DNA of 64,000 bases from Copromyces sp. CBS 386.78 (Eukaryota; Ascomycota; Sordariomycetes; Sordariales; Sordariaceae). The notes beneath the pieces were generated by a model. The model was not told the origin of the DNA. It worked only from the letters and a program-made list of their open reading frames with translations, and did no database searches. The position numbers and the translations under genes were made by a program. Below are positions 47,877-59,255 of this stretch, in pieces. The stretch covers positions 620,001 to 684,000 of the forward strand of contig MU839083.1 in assembly GCA_030685235.1 (NCBI GenBank). Reading direction: 5' to 3'. The stretch's first letter is position 1, and every line of letters begins with the position of its first letter.

Positions 47877-48056
47877 TGTCAGATTAGAGGGTGGATATCT
47901 GGGTTTCTGGCTATACTCAATCTGGGTTAACTACCTAACCCCCTAGATTACTAGTTTCTGGGTCCCTCTGGGATACTCCAATACCCTCCAAACTTTCTAG
48001 GCGAGTCAATCACATATACTCTTCAATCAATCAATTCTATACAATCACATCTAACA
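47877..48056 (+). repeat. Copia 5' LTR
   Basis: The outer third is unmutated relative to the 3' LTR (it keeps GGGTGGATATCTGGG and TTTCTGGC). From about 60 bases inward the differences are RIP-type changes in this copy (for example TAACTACCTAACC against TAGCTGCCCAGCC). Confidence 0.95.
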
Positions 48057-48059
48057 ATT

Positions 48060-51000
48060 AACAATCTAATTTATATATTCACAATAAGAAGCACTACAAT
48101 AACCGATATAAGTAATATCCCTACGAAACTAATAATATTAATTATATCTCTATTAAAAGAATCTACTAATAAAACTATTATAGTCGTCCTCAAAACCCAA
48201 AGCGATTAGCCTAACTAGTATAAAACCTTTAAATAACTAATTAGAAACAATTAAGACTTTAGTAATTAATTACTTAAGGAAGGGCCTATAATCTAAAGGG
48301 TCCTACTTCCTAAACCGGAAGATTTCTTCTTTACGAAGCCCGTAAAAAATTGTATACTAATAGCCAAAAAAGAATTTATTAAATTTAATAGAGGAATCCG
48401 AATTAAGAAGGTCGTAGCGACAACTACTATAATAACTATAATAAATACTACTATAACTCAAACCCAAACTCAAATTTAAACCCAAACTAACGAAGACGGT
48501 ACTAAGACCGCCACTACTGCTACCGCTCAATTCCAATAAAAAATTAGGGAAAATTCTAACGACGAAGAAAATTTTAAAGAAGAAGATAAATACCGTACTA
48601 AACAAAATATTAAAGAGGATATAGTAATTAACCCCGCTACGGACTTTACTGCAAAGAGAAAAATTATTTACAATTAAATTAATAATACGTATAATATTTA
48701 CTATAAATATTAAAAAAACTTTAATAATATTAATACGAAAGTTTATAACTAAATAAATACTTATATTACTAACTACTTCGCCGATACTACTTTCGAATAA
48801 AATAAATCCACTTGTAAATAATTAAAATAAATTAAATATTAAATTAACTACCGCCCTATCGACCAAATTGCCACCGCCCGGCGAAAATACCAAGCCTTTA
48901 TTAAAGAAACCGCTAAAAAACAATTTAAAAACTTCGAAAAGTAGGTTTCAAATTAGGAAATCCTTATCGCCAATAATAAGAGACTAAATATTAATAAAAC
49001 TACCTCCTCCACTTTATAATTTATTAATTTTATCGATATAACCCGCGAATATAAACCTATTTAAGTAAATAATATTTAGAAATTTAATCGCGACTTAGAA
49101 AATTCGCACTTAAACTATAAGGACGTATTTACTAACTTTAAAAAAATCGGTATATTAGAATATACTACACTACTAGCCAGTAAAAAAACTATAGTTCGTA
49201 GCGTTTAAAATACTAATTAATCTAATTCGAAAGAACTTATACTTAAGAAGGAAAACGCTCTTAATTCTAATTGTAAAAAGAAGCGGAAGGTATATATAAA
49301 GAAGAAACGCAACGCAAATAAAAATATAAATAATTCTTTACAACCGAAAAAAAAAGGAAGATCCGCGCCGCTATATAAAATATATAAACGAAGCCCTCAC
49401 CTAATAATACGCTACTAATATTTAATATTTAAAATAAAAAATAACCCTACTTAGAAGCCTAATAACTCTATTTAAAAATTTATTAATAAAAATCTCGAAA
49501 AATTTCCCAAAATTAATAAAAAAGTAAAAAAGGCTAAGAACTAAATGTAGGACTGCTTTATTACCTCTATGCAAATTACTATTTTAAAAATTTAAAGGTA
49601 ATGAAAAATCGGCACCTACAATTTAATATTTCTCATTAAATAAAATACTTTCAATGCAAATAATAAAAAAAATATTTACCCTTTCAAAAATTCAGTAATC
49701 TTCAATTCTAGGACTTCCCTTCATATTTTTAACAAAATTAATTATTTTTCTATATTTCGAATAGCGTCCCTAGAAGACTATATTTAGGTTAGAAATTCTT
49801 AAATACTTATTAAGGGTTTTAGGATTATTAATATAGAAATATAAGGAAAGAGGGGAATTCTATAGTTATAGCTAAAAGAAGTCGCCTTCTACTTTAATTT
49901 TATTATAAACTTTATATTTTTACGCCTATTTCGAAAGTAAGGTTTTTACTAAGATTATAAACTACCCAATAATTACCTTCGTTAATTAAATAAATTAATT
50001 TTCTATTTCCTTCAAAAAATCTATTATTAAATAATTTTCGAATACCTTCCCCTCTCCTTCAATTATACTACTTTCTTTATTCGACGAAACTATTTTAATT
50101 CCTATATTAGCTATCGTATATATAAAATACCCGCTTAACTTTAATACGAATAATTCAATTACTATAATCCGTAAATCCTCGAATACTTTTATAATATTAA
50201 AAGCACTAAATTTAAAGGACTAACGATTTATTAATACGATGTATATAGTATATTAAAATTAAACGATAAATTATACGAAAACTATATAACTAAAGCTTTA
50301 AATTAAGAGAACGCTTCGCTATCGACTTTCTCGAATACGAATAAGGGAAAGGAGGTTTTAAATATATAATACTTATTATTTATTAATAGACTAAATTTGT
50401 TTAGGATATTTATATAATAATATATACGGTAGAGGCTATCGTTAAAAGACTACTTTCAATTATTAATATAATTAATTATTAATATAGCGTTAAAATTAAA
50501 TATATTAAATACGATAACGAATTTAATAATTAGCACGTTAAAAATAAGCTAACTATTCGCTTTATTATTTTCGAACCTTTAATATTTAATATTTAAATTT
50601 AAAACGGTAATACTAAGCATGTAAGGGGTATAATTAAAGAAAAGGCGTACGCTATAGTAAATAACTCCTATCTCCCTTATAATTTCTAGCCTCAAATCGT
50701 TTTAATAATAATTTACCTTATCAACCGATCGCCTAAATATTTCTACAATTAGAAGTCTTCCTACGAATAATTTCATACCTTCGTAGCCTATTATAAAAAG
50801 GTACAAACTAATCCCTAGAAGCCTAATTTTAATTATCTACGTATTTACAATTATAAAATCTATATAATAATAGGAATCGCTTAAAAAAAGGAATAGTAAC
50901 GAAAAAAACTCTAACTAAAAATATAAATCGGCTACCTTATCAATTATATTACTTCGTCCATCTACTAAATCTAAAACCCGTAAACAAACCGTATTATCTA

Positions 51001-52990
51001 TACCTATAATATATTATTTAACGAGAGTTTAATCTATTTAAAGAACCCTAACGAAATTAAAGAAAGGCTAAAGCTAACTAGCGATAAAATTTCTAACTTA
51101 CTCAATAAAATCGACTACCCGCCTCAATTATCTACGTAATACTTCGAACCCTTTAATATAATTCAAAATATAAAAAATAATAATCTTACCTAATTATTAC
51201 CATCGTTCTTCAATAACGAACTATAAATAAATAATAATAATATTATTAATCCTAATCTAATTAAGCCTAACGTTTAAAATAAAATATCCCTCAACTTTAT
51301 ATTTAAATATCCTACCCCTCCAAATATACCGTTAGCTACTCTTTTTACTAATCTTATTATCGACTTACTAAAACCTATCTCCTTCCCAACCTTCGAACTA
51401 TAGGAAACTGCCTTTAACGTTAGGAAATTTATTTAATTAATAGGCTAAAAATAGGGCAAAATTATTATAAAAATAGAAATTAATTATCTAATTACTAAGA
51501 ATAGCCGGCTAAACTCTATTAAACGTTAAAATCTACCCCCCGTCCTAAAAATTCACTGTAATTTAAAATATTATAAATTAAGAAACCTCTTTAAATAAAT
51601 AGAAAAAATATATTTTAATAATTATAAGGAAATAAAATTATAAATAGAAGTTAATAAGGATATCCTTCGTACTAAAAATACTTAAATCCTTAACTATATA
51701 TAAATATACGTATATAAATTCGATAAATATAGCCGTCTTTAGAAAGTAAAAGCTCGCCTTATAATTAGAGGTAATTAATAGTATTATTATAGGAAAAAAA
51801 CGTATACCTTTATATTAATTAATCGTTCTTTCCGATCTATTATCGCTTACGCCGCTAAATTCAACCTCAAATTCATCTAATATAACGCTATAAATACCTT
51901 CGTTAACGCCTATTTCAATAAAGAAATTTATATATATATACCCCTTAAATATCGAAAATATTATACAATACTCAAATTATTTAAAGCCTTCTATAATCTA
52001 CAATATATTCTTCTACTATAATAACAAAAATTCAATAGCACTTTTAAAAATATAGGTTTCTAACTATTATTCGAAAACCTATATATCTTTAAACGTAATA
52101 AAATTCTAATCTTCTACTATATTAACAATATTATATTTACTTTCGATTAGAAATTACGCAATAAAATTAATTAAATAATAAAGAATTTAAAAAGAAAATA
52201 TAAATTTATAGGGGGTAATAACTTCTAATAATTTCTAAATATCGAAATTATTCGAAATTAAAAAGTAAAACTAATTTAATTATTTCAATAAGAATATATT
52301 TATAAAATTACTAAACTTATTAAAAATCCCTATACCTTCGCCTTCATTCTAATAAACAACGAAGAACTTTTACCCTACAATAACGTAATTACCTTTAATA
52401 AAATATAGGATTATTAAATCGTCGTCGGATTAATAATATATATTATAATAATTACTAGAATAAATATCACTTTTACAACCAACCGTTTAACTCGCCACAA
52501 TTACAATCCCAATCCTCAACATCGTAAAACTACTAATAAAGTATTATACTACCTTCAACTCTACCCAAATCTCTCTCTTTACTTTAAATTGTTATTAAAA
52601 CTTAAAATAATTTTAGATACTTTATATACTAATAATATACTAAATCGGAAAAACTCATATAACTTTATAATTAAACTATTCGGTAATTTCGTCTATTAGG
52701 GTACTACTAAATAGAGAATAATATTAACCTTAACTACCGAAGTAGAATTACTATCGATCTCTAACGCTATAAAGGAAATTATTACTATTATATATCTATA
52801 TAAGGAAATTAAAATTCCCTTTAATTAAGAAATACCCGTAATCGGCTATAATAATACTTAAACAATCTATATTCTAACTATTAAAACATTATAATTAATA
52901 ACTAAATTAAAATATATCGATATTTATTATTATTAGTTATAGTAGGAAATTATAAAAGGAAGGATTATAATCAAATATCTAGAAATAAAA
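48060..52990 (+). pseudogene. Copia gag-pol relic
   Basis: Recognisable blocks follow Copia order. A protease-like FNSRTSLHIF segment lies near 49700 (from a DSG-S-HI box). An integrase segment near 50510-50740 reads EFNNQHVKNKL, then an NGNTK block and VLIIIYLINRSPKYFYN with RIP stops read as Gln. The RT YVDD box reads FYYINNI at 52112-52132. RNase H blocks near 52460-52560 (NRLTRHNYNPNPQHRKT), 52740-52800 (TTEVELLSISNAIKEI) and 52840-52990 (IGYNNTQTIYILT to ILIDGLIKVL) match the Copia C-terminus. The two catalytic RT aspartates are Asn. No intact frame remains. Confidence 0.88.
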
Positions 52991-53231
52991 AAGATACTAA
53001 TAGACGGCTTAATAAAAGTACTAAGATAATTAAATTACAAGAAGTTCCGGGAATTAATAAGGATAGCGAACGCGCTAACTCGAAAAGAGATAAGGATTAA
53101 GAAGGAAATTCCTAACGATATTCTAGAGGATACTCATAGTTTAACTAGGGAGATTGACGTACCAAAAGAGAGAAAACTATAAATAACTTCACTTTTGCTC
53201 TATTTTAAGAAGGCCTGCAAGTAAAGGGGTA

Positions 53232-53412
53232 TATCAAATTAGAGGGTAAATATCTAAGTTTCTAGCTATACTCAATCTAGGTTAGCTGCCCAGCCCCCTA
53301 GATTACTGGTTTCTGGGTCCCTCTAGGATACTCCAGCACCCCCCAGACCTTCTAGGCGAGTCAGTCACACACACTCTTCAATCAATCAAATTCTGCACAG
53401 TCACATCTGACA
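53232..53412 (+). repeat. Copia 3' LTR
   Basis: The inner (left) part shows G-to-A changes (GGGTAAATATCTAAG), while the outer (right) part is clean (TGCCCAGCCCCC, CAGCACCCCCCAGACC, ATTCTGCACAGTC). Confidence 0.95.
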
Positions 53413-53417
53413 GAAAG

Positions 53418-56180
53418 TCATCACCATGGGTGGCTGCTACGGTAGCGAGGCATCGGGCTGATAATATTGTAAAATGCTAGTGTAGTTATCATGTTGATGT
53501 CTGCTACCCGTAGAAATTCCCAACCACAATGGATTATGGTACATTGAGATTGTGGTCTTTGGGCGAGTGATGTTGATTGAGGTCGAGACAAGGTATTTTG
53601 AAATCCCAACGTGCATCAGACACCGAAGCCCGTCGAAAGAGGACAGCTGCGACATGCCAAGACCGAATCGGGACTAAGTGGAAGCAGTGGGGTTGATGGA
53701 GAAGACCCGACCCGAGCAGCATGGTAGTGTGGGGTAAAGCCTTGCGATGTGATAAGATTGCGAGAGCACTGGCCGAATGGGCTCAGACCTCAATGTGGGC
53801 CGTGCACAAGTCGCCACGCGGCGCTGACTCCATAGCCGGAGAGGTTACCTGACTCGAGGTACCTTGGTACGAACTTCATTTGTACCCGTTTGAGGTTGCG
53901 TCGCCTAGCGGGAGTTGAATGTTGAGGATTCGCTGCGGGACGGGATCCCAACCGAAACTTTGGTTTCTCCTCACATCCGTCCTAGCGGTTACGCATTCTA
54001 CATCTTCAAGAGCATACTTCAATGAGCCCGTCCGCCTTCTTTTTTTTAAAAAAAAGTATCAGTTGGCCCCAATCTTGGATTGCTTCTGGATTACCTGCAA
54101 GGCTTGTATCAACGTCTATCACTAGCTGATTCCCATGTCGTGGGGCTTTACCTCCCTTTTACCCCCAGGTGCCGATTTGCTAAATACTGAACAGGCCCCT
54201 AGCAATACGGTATGCAGCGTTGATGCACGCCATTTACGAAATGACTCGCGCCCACCAATCATTTGGGCGAATTGGCCGAAGACGCGGATGCTGATGAGCC
54301 CGTGCTGTCCTTCCTCAGTCAAGCCGCCTCCCCCAGCGGACAACTACAGACCGGCACAGGATACATCAACCACACAAAACAACCGAATCGAACCGAATCT
54401 TGATGGCAGAATGCAACATGTCAGCAGCTGCCCGTTACCGATCTAGAGTCAATATCAGCAAGGCAGCACCAGAACATCTTTGGAATTCTATACTGTTCAG
54501 GGGCTGAAATCGATGGGGACGAGATGCTGTGCAAGGCCCACTGTTAGATAGGAACGCTACTAACAAGCCTACACTGCCACCTCACAACTCTTTCCATACC
54601 TGTGCCACGCAACCCACTTCCCTTCTGGCGAGTCCCAAAAAAGTGGGGGCGTGGCACGGGTAAGACCCGACTTGGACGATGGAGACCTATATTTTTTACA
54701 ACGTTTTCAAAAGCCCGCGGCTCGTAATTCCGTTGCCCATTTCATAGCTTTGGGTCAGCTGTGAGATTCTGATATTTTTTTCGTCAAGCAACTAGTCAGG
54801 GCAGTCCAGTCTAGCGGGGCTCTACGGACGCGGCGCGTCGTACCACGTACACCGCGTACTAACACCGCGTAACCGTCAGGGTCCAAGAGAATCCCGAGAA
54901 AACCCAAGCATGCAACCCGAGCAGCCACAGAGTTGAAGGGTCATACATCTCCCCACGCTCTGGTAGACCGCTGTTACGGTGCGTTACGCCAGACGACCCA
55001 AGCCATACACTGCACCAAGGGGATAACCAGGTAGGACCTGGCATATAGGATTGTGCGCTACTGTAAACCTGACATGGCATCTGGTAAGGTAGGTAGGTAG
55101 CTTGCCGGGTCTGAGCAACATGGTTCTTCCCCTTCTTGGGGTCAGCTTCCCTAAGGTATACACATGGACCTCCACAGTCGCGTCGATTCTTCCCATATCA
55201 AGCAAACCAAGAAAGCCATCGATGGTGAGAAGACATCGGTAAAAAGATGGCTATACAATAGAAGACTACGATGGAGGCCACAAACGCTTATGGCCAGGTA
55301 CACCAATGACTTCAGCTCAACACAAATGAACTGAACCCCTTTTCCAAGTGCCTGTCGTTAGACTCAAATTCCCCCAACACTAACTGCATCACGCTAGAGA
55401 TTAATATACTACGCCGTTACGACCCTACGGATATGTATATGCGGTCGATTTAAACAGTTCCAGTTCATTCCACAGCCAAGAGCGAAGCGATTTAAAAGGT
55501 TCGCCCGATCGAAGGGTTACTTCTAGTTGCCCAATCAGGAAAGCGCGGGGCTCGCCGGCAGGTAGCGAATCGGAGAGTCTTGACCTTCCATTGACTGGAC
55601 ACTACTATAGTCGTCGAAGCTCGATGACAAAAAAGATGGAGGGGCAGCTCAGGACTTTTCAACTCCTGAAGAGACATTGGAAACCACGGGCTCTTGACAT
55701 TCCTGTCTACAAGAGACAGCATCCCGCTCACAAAGGAAGTGAGGAGCCTCTGAAGTGTGGGTAGGGTTCAGTTCGATTCCGTTGGAGGTCACGGTCACTC
55801 AGCCTCGGGCAGATGGAGAATCAGTGACCGGGTACCTCACTGGCCATGTCTCTCCGACTGTACGCTGACGCTGGGGCTCCGGTTCGGCCGTCACCCGCGG
55901 AGCCCTTGAAGCAAAGACAACCTCCAGACGGGATGCATCCCCAATCCCAACCCGAGTCCGGTCCAGGTCCCAATGGCCCCAAAAGTCCAATGGTGCCAGT
56001 GGCAGCCCTCCACAGTCCAAGTGGTCCCCATCCCGAGCTAGGTCATCCACACGTCCGACCCTAGCAGTGTGCCAGTGGCCCAGCCGTAGTCAGTCAATCC
56101 GTACATCATTCACGGTTACATCCTCTATCCATGCAGCTCTCCATGGCCTTCTCCATCCCGGCGGGTATGCGACGTTTTGG
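53418..56180. other. GC-richer spacer without a supportable gene
   Basis: About 2.8 kb with only short mutually overlapping frames. A GTAGGTAGGTAGC microsatellite-like run occurs at about 55088-55100. The proximal part presumably contains upstream regulatory DNA of the acetyl-CoA synthetase gene, but no defined binding sites can be claimed. Confidence 0.5.
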
Positions 56181-56214
56181 TGGTGGTTTTGGTGGTGCTC
56201 ATAATACAAAAGCG

Positions 56215-56560
56215 CATCGGCCCCCGTCCTTGTCCTCTCCTTCCTTCTGCCTGCTGTACCTGTACACCAACCTATCCTGCCTGTTGTCCTCTCCCTTTTT
56301 CCTCTTTGCCCTTTTTTTATCCCAATCTCCTCTCTTTGGGTTGCGAGACCTTGGCCTCCCGTCAGCCGGCCACCGCGATCCATTCACTGCTCTGCCTTGT
56401 CTTGCGTCTTTGATCGAGCCTTTTCAGCACCGAATCCGCCTTGCTTAGAGCTGCGTCTACCTCGCATCTTTTCCAGCGAAGCGCAACATTGCTTGCGACC
56501 ACCAGCACAGACACTTCACATCTTATCATCACCACCCAGAACAAGCACACCACAGCCACC
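56215..56560 (+). promoter_or_regulatory. Pyrimidine-rich proximal promoter / 5' UTR of the acetyl-CoA synthetase gene
   Basis: A strongly CT-rich stretch (about 56220-56345) followed by a CA-rich leader (CACCACCCAGAACAAGCACAC region) ends at the start codon in context CACAGCCACCATG. CT-rich tracts before the transcription start are common in well-expressed filamentous-fungal genes. The start site itself is not visible. Confidence 0.45.
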
Positions 56561-59255
56561 ATGTCTGTCAGCCCCGATTCTTCCGCGGCAGTAGTGCCCG
56601 AGGCTCACGTTGTTGGGACCTACCGTAAGTTTTTGAAGCCCCCCAGAACCCCAATTGACCGCGCTGGCTGGCTGTCAGGAGACGCTATGCGCTCTGAAGA
56701 CTCTCGTCAGGAGATTAGAGACTCCAACACGAGATTCGGCCGGCCGTGGAGTTGCGCCGAACAGGCCAGCAGGGTCTTGAGTCAGGCAATTTGCTAACCT
56801 TGTATTATCTCTTTTAGACCCCCCTAAGGAGATGCTTGAGAGTATGTCACCTTAAAAAAAGTCCCAATTCGCATTTTCGTAACCCCATGGTGGATGCCGT
56901 CCCCAACTAAAGAAGTTGTTGGGGTTGATTCGGTTATTGTCACTGCGGGGAAACTCGCCTAGGACCAAGGGAAAAGAACACGCAAAATTGCTAACTGCCG
57001 GATAACCACAGACCACCCAAGCAAACCTCATCTTGCCAGTGAGTAAACCCCCTAAAAACTCCGTTACCCGGGCCCCTACTATTCCATTCCCCCGCACAAG
57101 GCAGCATTCGCGTGTCCTCCCCGCCGCGCCGGTTTTCGGCGACTGCTACGCTACGCGCACTTCCCCCTATTTTTTTTTCTCTCTACGTCCAACTCCAAGG
57201 TGTCGGGTCCACGAACCCCTCATCTGGTTCAACACGCCTACCGGATACCGGACCGAGCCATTGACCCAATTCCTTTGTGCTTGGGCTAACATGACTTTGC
57301 GCCAGGCTTCGAGGAGTACCAGAAGTTATACAAGCAGTCCATCACCGAGCCCGATGTGTTCTGGGCTGAGCGAGCCCGCGAGCTCCTCTCGTGGAGCAAG
57401 GATTTCCAGACTGTCCACAGCGGTTCCCTCGTCAACGGTGACAACGCTTGGTTCCTAGAGGGCGAGCTCAACGCCTCCTACAACTGCGTCGACAGACATG
57501 CCCACAAGGACCCCAACAGAGTCGCCATCATCTACGAGGCCGACGAGCCCGGTGAGGGAAGGAATGTCACCTATGGCGAGCTCCTCAGGGAGGTCTCCAA
57601 GCTCGCCCATGTCCTCACCAACTTGGGCGTTCGCAAGGGAGACACCGTCGCCATCTACCTTCCCATGATTCCCGAGGCCATCGTTGCCCTGCTTGCCTGC
57701 AGCAGAATCGGCGCCATCCACTCCGTCGTTTTCGCCGGTTTCTCCTCCGACTCTCTCCGCGACCGTGTCGTCGATGCCCAGTCCAAGGTCGTCATCACCA
57801 CCGATGAGGGCAAGCGCGGTGGCAAGCTGATTGGCACCAAGAAGATCGTCGATGAGGCTCTCCAGCAGTGCCCCGATGTCCGCAACGTGCTCGTCTACAA
57901 GCGCACCGGCGCCGACATCAACATGACCCCCGGCCGTGATCTTTGGTGGCACGAGGAGGTTGAGAAGTACCCTGCTTACTACACCCCCGTGGCCATGGCC
58001 TCTGAGGATCCTCTCTTCCTTCTCTACACCTCTGGTTCCACTGGCAAGCCCAAGGGTGTTGCTCACTCCACCGCTGGTTACCTGCTCGGTGCTGCCATGA
58101 CCGGCAAGTACGTTTTCGACATCCACGACGGTGACAGGTACTTCTGCGGTGGTGATGTCGGCTGGATTACCGGTCACTCCTATGTCGTCTATGCCCCGCT
58201 CCTGCTCGGTATCTCGACCGTCGTTTTCGAGGGTACTCCCGCCTACCCCAACTTCTCCCGCTACTGGGACATCATTGAGGAGCACAAGGTCACTCAGTTC
58301 TACGTTGCTCCCACTGCCCTGCGTCTGCTGAAGCGCGCCGGTGACCACCATGTCCGCAACGAGATGAAGCACCTCCGTGTTCTCGGCTCCGTCGGTGAGC
58401 CCATCGCCGCTGAGGTCTGGAAGTGGTACTACGACGTGGTCGGCAAGGGCCGCGCCCAGATTTGCGACACCTACTGGCAGACCGAGACCGGTTCCAACGT
58501 CATCACTCCCCTTGCTGGCGTTACCCCCACCAAGCCCGGTTCCGCCTCTCTCCCCTTCTTCGGTATCGAGCCCGCGCTTGTCGACCCCGTTACCGGCGAG
58601 GAGATCCACGGAAACGACGTCGAGGGTGTCCTGGCCTTCAAGCAGGCCTGGCCCAGCATGGCCCGCACCGTCTGGGGTGCCCACAAGCGCTACATGGAGA
58701 CCTACCTCCATGTGTACAAGGGCTACTACTTCACGGGCGACGGTGCTGCCCGCGACCACGAGGGCTTCTACTGGATCCGCGGCCGCGTCGACGATGTCGT
58801 CAACGTCAGTGGCCACCGTCTCAGCACTGCCGAGATTGAGGCTGCTCTGATTGAGCATCACTCTATTACCGAGGCTGCTGTCGTCGGTGTTGCCGACGAG
58901 CTCACCGGCCAGGCCGTCAACGCTTTCGTTGCCGTCAAGGAGGGTACCGAGATCAACGACGCTCTCCGCAAGGAGTTCGTCACCCAGGTCCGCCGCAGCA
59001 TCGGTCCCTTCGCTGCTCCCAAGGCCATCTATGTCGTCCCTGATCTTCCCAAGACTCGCTCTGGCAAGATCATGCGCCGCATTCTGAGGAAGATCGTTGC
59101 CGGCGAGGAGGATCAGCTTGGTGATATCACCACTGTAAGTTTCAGTCCACAACCCCCGAATAGCTGCATGCAAAGTACTAACAAATGGAAAACAGCTCTC
59201 CGATCCCAGCGTCGTTGCCAAGATCATCGAGACCGTCCACGAGCAGCGCAAGTAA
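56561..59255 (+). CDS. facA/acu-5: Acetyl-CoA synthetase (acetate-CoA ligase)
   Basis: Converts acetate, ATP and CoA to acetyl-CoA, AMP and PPi through acetyl-adenylate; in fungi it is cytosolic and required for growth on acetate. Five exons (56561-56624, 56818-56841, 57012-57038, 57306-59134, 59196-59255) give exactly 668 codons, 667 aa, the usual fungal length. The small exons rebuild the conserved N-terminus: [20 protein letters not shown], then PSKPHLA, then [12 protein letters not shown] across the third junction. Adenylate-forming motifs: [11 protein letters not shown] at residues 279-289, TYWQTETG at 427-434, [13 protein letters not shown] from 531, and PKTRSGK with the acetylatable/catalytic Lys626. 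The C-terminus is [19 protein letters not shown]. Start chosen for the GCCACCATG context and homology. Codon use is strongly C-ending, suggesting high expression. The antisense strand is open over 605 codons only because of this bias. All expected residues are present, and I see no defect. Confidence 0.97.

Larger units (their letters stand above)
47877..53412 (+). mobile_element. Complete Ty1/Copia LTR retrotransposon, RIP-degraded
   Basis: This 5,536-bp element has LTRs of 180 and 181 bp starting TGTCAGATTAG / TATCAAATTAG and ending CACATCTAACA / CACATCTGACA, with the 5-bp duplication GAAAG at 47872-47876 and 53413-53417. Internal order is gag, protease, integrase, reverse transcriptase and RNase H, which is the Copia order (integrase before RT). 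It is inserted in GC-rich single-copy DNA and makes an isolated AT-rich island. All coding domains carry RIP stops. A possible purine tract (GTAAAGGGG) lies just before the 3' LTR. Confidence 0.95.

Noticed and set aside
56199..56590. Several overlapping 60-105-codon frames upstream of the synthetase start
   Set aside because: They lie in the CT-rich promoter/leader region in all frames and have no coding signature.
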